Shown piece after piece: positions 58,543-64,000 of a DNA stretch of 64,000 bases. A program made the position numbers and the translations under genes. The stretch covers positions 1-64,000 of the forward strand of contig NZ_VTXI01000004.1 in NCBI RefSeq assembly GCF_013114545.1. The letters are read 5' to 3'. Within the stretch, counting starts at the first letter, position 1. The number at the start of each line of letters is the position of its first letter. This DNA is from Vibrio sp. RE86. GTDB taxonomy: Bacteria; Pseudomonadota; Gammaproteobacteria; Enterobacterales; Vibrionaceae. Under the pieces are notes generated by a model. It was not told the DNA's origin. It saw nothing but the letters and a program-made list of their open reading frames with translations, and searched no databases.

Positions 58543-59859
58543 ATGACGTTTAAAATCAGCGAGTTATGGGCAGAACGACATGATGATGAGCATAAGCTGC
58601 GTCGTGATGACCATCGTAGCCCTTTTCAGCGCGATCGTGCGCGTATCTTACATTCTGCTGCATTTCGCCGCTTACAAGCGAAAACGCAAGTCCACGGTAA
58701 CAGTTTTGATGACTTCCACCGCACCCGTCTGACCCACTCTCTTGAAGCCGCTCAGCTCGGTACAGGTATTGTCGCTCAAATTAAGAAGAAACAACCCGAG
58801 TTTCGTGACTTACTGCCCAGTGACAGTTTGATCGACTCTCTCTGCCTTGCCCATGATATCGGCCACCCACCTTATGGTCACGGTGGTGAAGTCGCACTTA
58901 ACTATATGATGCGTGACCATGGAGGGTTCGAAGGCAATGCTCAAACATTCCGTATTGTCGCCAAACTCGAACCTTACACTGAACACTTTGGCATGAACTT
59001 AGCTCGCCGCACACTACTTGGCCTGCTCAAGTATCCGGCGTTGATTAGCCAAACACGTGCGACTGCTCTTGCGCCTATCCCTTCGCATCAGCGAAAACTA
59101 AAAGCAAGTGATTGGTCACCAGCCAAAGGTTTGTATGACTGCGACAATAAATCATTTGAATGGGTTTTAGAGCCACTGGATGAAGCAGACAAAGCACTCT
59201 TTAGCCAGATGCGCGAGGAAATCTACAATGACCACCAACACAAGAAAACGCGCTACAAGTCCATTGACTGTTCCATTATGGAACTTGCTGATGACATCGC
59301 ATACGGAGTGCATGATTTAGAAGATGCCTTAGTGCTTGGTATGGTCAATCGACATCAATGGGTCGAAGGTGCCGCAAGCTCATTAGCTGAGTGTGGCGAC
59401 CCTTGGTTTGAAAAGCACATTGCTTCTATTTCTGAGATGCTATTTGCAGGCACTCATTATCAGCGTAAAGATGCAATCGGCGGGATGGTAAACGCACTCC
59501 TCACCAGTATTTCCGTCAAGCCCGTCGATGCGCCGTTTAAAAGCGACCTGCTGGCATTCAACGCGGTGCTTGAGCCTTCAATGGCCAAAGCTTTAGATAT
59601 TCTAAAACGCTTTGTCAGTGAGTACGTGATTCAAGTTCCGCACGTTCAAGTGGTCGAATATAAAGGTCAACAGATCATAATGGATGTTTTCGAAGCCTTG
59701 AGTGCTGACCCAGAAAGGCTTCTACCTATCCAAACTCGTCAGCAGTGGCTAGGCAAAGAAGACGAGAGCGCCGGCTATCGCGTTATCGCCGACTACATTT
59801 CATCCATGACTGACGGCCATGCTCAAAGGCTTCATCAACAGCTATTCTCTTCTCTATGA
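58543..59859 (+). CDS. dgt: Deoxyguanosinetriphosphate triphosphohydrolase-like protein
   Basis: 438-residue HD-superfamily dNTPase (Dgt-like), which cleaves dNTPs to deoxynucleosides plus triphosphate. The metal site is in RTRLTHSLEAAQ, LAHDIGHPPYGHGGE and MELADDIAYGVHDLEDAL. It is the non-enterobacterial Dgt form common in Vibrio. It probably works with YfbR just upstream in deoxynucleotide turnover (inference). A strong terminator follows. Confidence 0.93.
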   Translation: MTFKISELWAERHDDEHKLRRDDHRSPFQRDRARILHSAAFRRLQAKTQVHGNSFDDFHRTRLTHSLEAAQLGTGIVAQIKKKQPEFRDLLPSDSLIDSLCLAHDIGHPPYGHGGEVALNYMMRDHGGFEGNAQTFRIVAKLEPYTEHFGMNLARRTLLGLLKYPALISQTRATALAPIPSHQRKLKASDWSPAKGLYDCDNKSFEWVLEPLDEADKALFSQMREEIYNDHQHKKTRYKSIDCSIMELADDIAYGVHDLEDALVLGMVNRHQWVEGAASSLAECGDPWFEKHIASISEMLFAGTHYQRKDAIGGMVNALLTSISVKPVDAPFKSDLLAFNAVLEPSMAKALDILKRFVSEYVIQVPHVQVVEYKGQQIIMDVFEALSADPERLLPIQTRQQWLGKEDESAGYRVIADYISSMTDGHAQRLHQQLFSSL

Positions 59860-59864
59860 TCAAG

Positions 59865-59905
59865 TTCAGCGTCAGAGTCCACCCTCTGACGCTGAATACT
59901 TTTTA
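59865..59905 (+). terminator. Terminator after dgt
   Basis: A perfect 13-bp stem (TTCAGCGTCAGAG/CTCTGACGCTGAA), then TACTTTTT. It also abuts the stop of the convergent adenine deaminase gene. Confidence 0.88.
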
Positions 59906-60937
59906 TCACATCGTAGACTGACAGAACTCCGCTACTTTCTGTCTTAATGATTGTTTGTGGTCTTCACTAATAAAGCTCGCTGAAATGGCATTTTGTGTGA
60001 ATTGCACTAACTCTTGATAACTCAACTGGTGACTCTGCGCAACCGCAACGAAGTTATCGGTCATATACCCGCCAAAGTACGCCGGATCATCGGAATTAAT
60101 CGTAATACATAAGCCACGGCGAAGTAGCTCAACCAAGTTGTGATCAGACATATCTTCAAACACTTTCAGTTTGGTATTTGAGAGTGGGCAAACCGTCAAA
60201 GGCATTTGACTTTCAGCCAGTAGCTGCAAGAGATTTTCATCGTCTGAGCAACGCACTCCATGATCTACTCGGCTTACTTTGAGTAGCTCTAAGCTTTTGT
60301 AAATATTACTTGCGGGCCCTTCTTCACCCGCATGAGCCACAGTCAAAAATCCCTCTTCAATGGCTTTTTCAAACACTCGCTGGAATTTTTCAGGTGGATG
60401 ACCGACTTCTGATGAGTCCAGACCAACACCAATGATTTTATCTTTATGAGACAAGGCCTCGAACAAGGTATCAAACGCACTCTCTTCATCGAGGTGGCGT
60501 AAGAAGCACATGATAATTTGGCTGCTGATCCCGAGTTGATCGCGCCCATCTTCTAATGCTCGATGAATGCCGTTTATCACTGTCGAGAAGGCAATGCCTC
60601 GTTCGGTGTGTGTCTGAGGATCAAAGAAAATCTCAGTATGAATCACATTATCTTGCTGACAACGAAGTAAATAAGCCCAAGTTAGATCGTAAAAGTCTTG
60701 CTCGCGGATCAGTACGTTCGCCCCTTGATAGTAGATATCAAGAAACGACTGAAGGTTACTGAACTGGTAGGCTTCTTTCACTTCATCAGGCGTCAAAAAT
60801 GGCAATGAGATTTGATTACGCTGAGCCAGTTCAAACATCATTTCAGGCTCTAGTGACCCTTCAATATGTAAATGCAGCTCAACTTTGGGCATCTGTTGGA
60901 TAAAAGTGGTTTGATTCACGCTTGCGTCTCCATTCAA
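59906..60937 (-). CDS. Adenine/adenosine deaminase family protein
   Basis: 343-residue amidohydrolase. Zinc ligands appear in VELHLHIEGSLEPEMMFELA, TVAHAGEEG, VDHGVRC and NSDDPAYFGGY. The HIEGSLEPE and NSDDPAYFGGY forms are those of the adenine deaminase subgroup (Ade type 2, as in yeast Aah1), so adenine to hypoxanthine is the likelier reaction. Convergent with dgt. Confidence 0.9.
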   Translation of the reverse strand: MNGDASVNQTTFIQQMPKVELHLHIEGSLEPEMMFELAQRNQISLPFLTPDEVKEAYQFSNLQSFLDIYYQGANVLIREQDFYDLTWAYLLRCQQDNVIHTEIFFDPQTHTERGIAFSTVINGIHRALEDGRDQLGISSQIIMCFLRHLDEESAFDTLFEALSHKDKIIGVGLDSSEVGHPPEKFQRVFEKAIEEGFLTVAHAGEEGPASNIYKSLELLKVSRVDHGVRCSDDENLLQLLAESQMPLTVCPLSNTKLKVFEDMSDHNLVELLRRGLCITINSDDPAYFGGYMTDNFVAVAQSHQLSYQELVQFTQNAISASFISEDHKQSLRQKVAEFCQSTM

Positions 60938-61178
60938 ATGATTGGTTCTAGCAAACGCTTTTCTCTAGAAAAGTTTCGGACATACAAAGAGAAAAGCGCT
61001 ATGCACTTAACTCTTCGTAATCTGAAATTAACGGTTTCAGGTAGAGACTCCCACACCCTATCAGTGGGATTATACGAAGATCGCAAAGCTCGAAAGCTAA
61101 ACGATTGCGCGCATTATATTCAGACTTTATTGGCTGTTGCAACTTCGCGCTTGGGGTTAAGTCTAGACCAATATGAAA

Positions 61179-61787
61179 CTAAGAGAGATAGTTTTTTTCA
61201 AACACGCCGGGCGGCATCTGCTTGATTTGAAACTCAATCATCTGATTAAAAGCCTCAAGGAGTGGAGAAAAATCACGGCTTGGTTCTAACAGCGTTAAGA
61301 TATGAAACCCGGCTTCAACCGTAGAGAGGCTGTTATCGCTAGGCGCTTTTCGAATGCGGTAGTTACCTTGTAAGTTCTCAGGTAAACGAATTAAAGACAA
61401 AGAGTGCAGATTGACCGATAGCTGCCACATTTTGTAGGCTTTTTTCCACGTTCCGTCGAGTAGAATGATTCGCACTTTTTCACCTTCAGACACGCGTGCC
61501 GCCACACTCTGGTGCGATATTGCTTCTTCTCCGGGGTAAAGAACGAAATGCTGGTAAGAATCGTCATCAAGCAGCTGGTTAAGCTTGTCATCGGCAGTAA
61601 AGTCTTCACCAACAAAACAGTAACTGTTAGCAAGGGATAGGTTGAGAATTCGCGCTGTCCCCATCGGACGATTCGTCTCGCTGTGATGTTGGAGGATGAT
61701 CAGCTCAACATTCGATGTTAGGCTTTGTATCCACTCACAAATACACGCTTTGAGTGATTTTCCACATTGAGAACAGTATCGGGACAT
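61179..61787 (-). CDS. tapT: tRNA-uridine aminocarboxypropyltransferase (DTW domain)
   Basis: 202 residues of the DTW (YfiP/TapT) family, which adds the acp group to uridine 47 of tRNAs. The N-terminal zinc cluster is CSQCGKSLKACIC, and the name-giving motif appears as LLDGTWKKAYKMW. The ATG at 61787 lies four bases from the GTG start of the divergent rhombosortase gene, so their promoters must overlap each other's coding sequence. Confidence 0.92.
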   Translation of the reverse strand: MSRYCSQCGKSLKACICEWIQSLTSNVELIILQHHSETNRPMGTARILNLSLANSYCFVGEDFTADDKLNQLLDDDSYQHFVLYPGEEAISHQSVAARVSEGEKVRIILLDGTWKKAYKMWQLSVNLHSLSLIRLPENLQGNYRIRKAPSDNSLSTVEAGFHILTLLEPSRDFSPLLEAFNQMIEFQIKQMPPGVFEKNYLS

Positions 61788-61790
61788 AGT

Positions 61791-62342
61791 GTGCGCTTAT
61801 TTCTATTGTTGATCGCAGTCAGCGTTACTTGCTTAGCTTTGCAATTTGAGCCAATGGCTTCGCTGGTTAATTGGCATCGCTACCTAATTTTAGACGGCCA
61901 ATGGTGGCGCATCCTATCAGGAAACTTTACCCATACCAACTTTGCCCACCTTGGAATGAACTTAGCAGGGCTTTGGGTCATCAGCTACATCTTTAAACCG
62001 AGTGAGAGAACATTGCTTGCCTTACTGCTTACCATTGGGGTGTCTGTTGGGCTGCTTAACTTCTTGAGTGACATGAAGGGTTACGTTGGGCTGTCAGGTC
62101 TACTACACGGATTATTCGCTTACTTTGCACTGCAAGAGAGTTTAAACGGACGTAAAAGTAGTTGGCTACTGGTTTTAGGGGTCATAGCTAAGGTAACTTG
62201 GGAGATGACTGTTGGCGCTTCACAATCCACTAGCGATTTGATTAATGCGCGAGTTGCGGTTGAAGCTCACCTGTTTGGCGTAGTGTCTGGTTTTGCATTG
62301 GCTTTGTTTTACAAGTTTGCTTCTAACTATACAAAAAAGTAA
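61791..62342 (+). CDS. Rhombosortase (rhomboid-family GlyGly-CTERM protease)
   Basis: About 183 residues from GTG at 61791 (the open frame reaches a TTG at 61767 inside tapT). Six membrane segments with rhomboid features: GNFTHTNFAHLGMNLAGL, the catalytic serine in YVGLSGLLHGLF, and the catalytic histidine in VAVEAHLFGVVSG. Matches the short rhombosortases that process GlyGly-CTERM proteins and attach them to the cell surface. No GlyGly-CTERM substrate is evident in this window. Confidence 0.85.
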   Translation: MRLFLLLIAVSVTCLALQFEPMASLVNWHRYLILDGQWWRILSGNFTHTNFAHLGMNLAGLWVISYIFKPSERTLLALLLTIGVSVGLLNFLSDMKGYVGLSGLLHGLFAYFALQESLNGRKSSWLLVLGVIAKVTWEMTVGASQSTSDLINARVAVEAHLFGVVSGFALALFYKFASNYTKK

Positions 62343-62489
62343 CCACTTTCTTGCACGTTAAGTGCGTATTTCAACGTATTACTTACACTCATTCCGGCCG
62401 ATAATTGACTATTTAATAGATATTTTACTAGACGAAATATCATAAAATTTGGTTAACTATACACAAAGGATTTATATTTATGCAATGAA

Positions 62490-64000
62490 ATGCAAATAGA
62501 GAACAAAAGCTTCTACTCTAGATTAACTCAAAGCCCCTACCTCGCGGGTATCTGCCATGTTTTTATTCGGCTACTCCCGATATCGATTATTTCAGCCTTT
62601 TTATTGCTGCTTTCTAACGGCGTAGATCTGCTGGGCTATGACCAGTTAAGCCGCTCAATGCAATCCGCCACTGCTCTGGTCTCTCAGCTTTTCCCTATTC
62701 TGCTGATTACGTTCTATTCACAGACTATCGCAAGTTTTAAACACCAGCTCAAAGAGGGTGTGATCATCTCGTCTTTGGTCAGTTACTTCCTTGTCTGCTT
62801 GCAGTGGGATCTGATTTCGAGCGACATGATTGTTCCACCAAATACCTTTTTAGCCATCTGCATTCCTATCGCCGTTAGTTTCGTTCAACAAAAGCTGAGT
62901 CGTTTTAATGTTAAAGCCGATAAGTCGCTTCCCTCGGTGGTTGAATCGTCATTGCAGTTAGTTGTCCAATGCATCGCGACTGTCCTTTGTGTTGTTTTTA
63001 TCAGCACAGTCCTAAACCATCTGACGCTGCGCTATATCCCTTTTAACTCTTTGTTGCCCGAGCTTGATCCGAACTCTCTGGTTGATGCTGTGCTTTATGA
63101 ACTCGTGCGAAATCTATTATGGTCAGTGGGTATCAATGGACACGTTATTTTTTCAGCTTACAAAACCGAAATCTATCAACTGACCGAGCAAAGCCTCGCC
63201 GCGTATCATCAATTCGGCCATGAACTGCCTATTTTTACCTCTAACTTTTTTGACTTCTACAGCGGAATGGGCGGCGCGGGGAACACCTTTAGTTTAGTGC
63301 TTTGCATGCTGTTCTTTGCCAAAAACGTCATGTACCGAAAATTGGCTCTCGCCGTGTTCGTTCTTAGCTTGTTCAATATTAACGAGCCGGTGATTTATGG
63401 GCTGCCGATTATGTTTAACCCTATTATGATCCTGCCCTTCATTGTGACGCCCATTGTCGGTCTTATCATCGCTTACGTCGCCACTACTATTGGTTTGGTT
63501 CCCCCGATTTCAGAGTTAATGAGCTGGCTCACCCCTCCTTTGGTTGGTGGTTATGTCGGGACTGGCTCAATAGCGGGAATGGCACTTCAGGCAGTGATTC
63601 TGGCCGTAGGTATGATGATCTATTTGCCATTCTTCACCAAGATGGAGAAGCTTGGCAGTGATTCGGTTATCACACCTAAGCTCAACTCAGAACGCATGTT
63701 CGCGACACCTGAGGCTTACTCATTTGAACACAATCGTACTGTGGTGCCGCAACTGGAAATGAAGACACAATCTCAGCGAGTTGTCTCTGAACTTCAGGAG
63801 TCCGGCAAATTTGTTCTCTTTTACCAGCCACAGGTCGACATCAAAACGGGGCGAATCGTCTCTTTTGAAGCCCTGCTGCGTCACCAAGGTCATGATGGGC
63901 GCATTACTCCTCCGCACTTCATTGATGATTTTGCCAACTTAGGCTTACTCGCCAATCTTGATATGTGGGTGATTCAAGAGGCACTCGACAACTATCAGCA
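62490..64000 (+). CDS. PTS EIIC-like transporter fused to an EAL domain (partial)
   Basis: A single open frame from the ATG at 62490 to the right edge, with no stop (over 500 residues). The first 400 or so form a cellobiose/lactose-type PTS EIIC membrane domain (SPYLAGICHVFIRLLP; NINEPVIYGLPIMFNP is the EIIC substrate-loop motif). After a soluble linker an EAL domain begins with LFYQPQVDIKTGRIVSFEALLRH. EIIC-EAL fusions are probably sugar-sensing cyclic di-GMP phosphodiesterases rather than transporters (inference). An out-of-frame ATG-CAA-TGA lies 10 bases before the start. Confidence 0.88.
   Translation, partial: MQIENKSFYSRLTQSPYLAGICHVFIRLLPISIISAFLLLLSNGVDLLGYDQLSRSMQSATALVSQLFPILLITFYSQTIASFKHQLKEGVIISSLVSYFLVCLQWDLISSDMIVPPNTFLAICIPIAVSFVQQKLSRFNVKADKSLPSVVESSLQLVVQCIATVLCVVFISTVLNHLTLRYIPFNSLLPELDPNSLVDAVLYELVRNLLWSVGINGHVIFSAYKTEIYQLTEQSLAAYHQFGHELPIFTSNFFDFYSGMGGAGNTFSLVLCMLFFAKNVMYRKLALAVFVLSLFNINEPVIYGLPIMFNPIMILPFIVTPIVGLIIAYVATTIGLVPPISELMSWLTPPLVGGYVGTGSIAGMALQAVILAVGMMIYLPFFTKMEKLGSDSVITPKLNSERMFATPEAYSFEHNRTVVPQLEMKTQSQRVVSELQESGKFVLFYQPQVDIKTGRIVSFEALLRHQGHDGRITPPHFIDDFANLGLLANLDMWVIQEALDNYQ

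Noticed and set aside
61001..61225. 74-codon plus-strand open frame between the adenine deaminase and tapT genes
   Set aside because: Only a weak ribosome site, and its last 47 bases are antisense to the tapT end. No family recognised. It fills an otherwise empty 240-base gap, so it is not excluded.

Overview
The window looks like chromosomal DNA of a Vibrio (Vibrionaceae). Nearly all housekeeping genes match the Vibrio versions in family and order: ftsK-lrp-ald, yfbV-ackA-pta, a volA-fadL pair, oppABCDF, atl-ybaY-tesB, a complete men cluster, and alaA-yfbR-dgt. Most gene calls are conventional. Several start codons were moved to internal ATGs because the longest open frame began at an unlikely TTG or GTG.

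Layout. 0.3-5.4 kb: ftsK and lrp (-) with ald divergent (+). 5.4-8.1 kb: a lipoprotein alpha-amylase and yfbV (-). 8.4-15.6 kb: ackA, pta, then the surface lysophospholipase volA coupled to a FadL-type porin (+). 15.6-16.6 kb: yqjG. 16.7-25.6 kb: five tightly overlapping minus-strand genes equivalent to mshC-mshD-mshO-mshP-mshQ, with a 2,253-residue MshQ-like protein and no mshA, mshB or assembly genes. 25.8-31.4 kb: oppABCDF. 31.4-36.0 kb: an accessory region with a lipoprotein gene, a frameshifted alpha/beta-hydrolase, a decayed CRISPR remnant, and the 4.5S RNA gene ffs. 36.1-49 kb: a sensory diguanylate cyclase, DNA-repair and lipid genes, a DecR/cysteine-lyase pair, a Tim44-like protein, a TetR/MFS-acyltransferase unit, a YeiH transporter and a 58-residue membrane protein. 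49-56.4 kb: menF-D-H-B-C-E. 56.5-62.3 kb: alaA, yfbR, dgt, adenine deaminase, tapT and a rhombosortase. The right edge cuts a PTS EIIC-EAL fusion gene that runs off the window.

The most notable find lies beside ffs. On the minus strand, in order, are the C-terminal half of a type I-F cas6 (csy4), a leader-like stretch, two degenerate 28-nt type I-F repeats, and a third hairpin with the same stem-loop geometry. The guide following the second repeat matches the conserved core of the adjacent ffs at 16 of 20 positions, and three of the four mismatches fall at positions 6, 12 and 18, the bases a type I-F guide leaves unpaired. ffs is a known attachment gene of Tn7-like CRISPR-associated (I-F3) transposons. 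I read this as the remnant of such an element that homed to this ffs and then lost its transposition genes.

Other points worth checking are the orphan MSHA-like tip cassette, the hydrolase broken by two frameshifts and an ATG-to-ATA start change, an inverted repeat that would bury the start of the 58-residue protein, and an 82-bp palindromic element between menB and menC.
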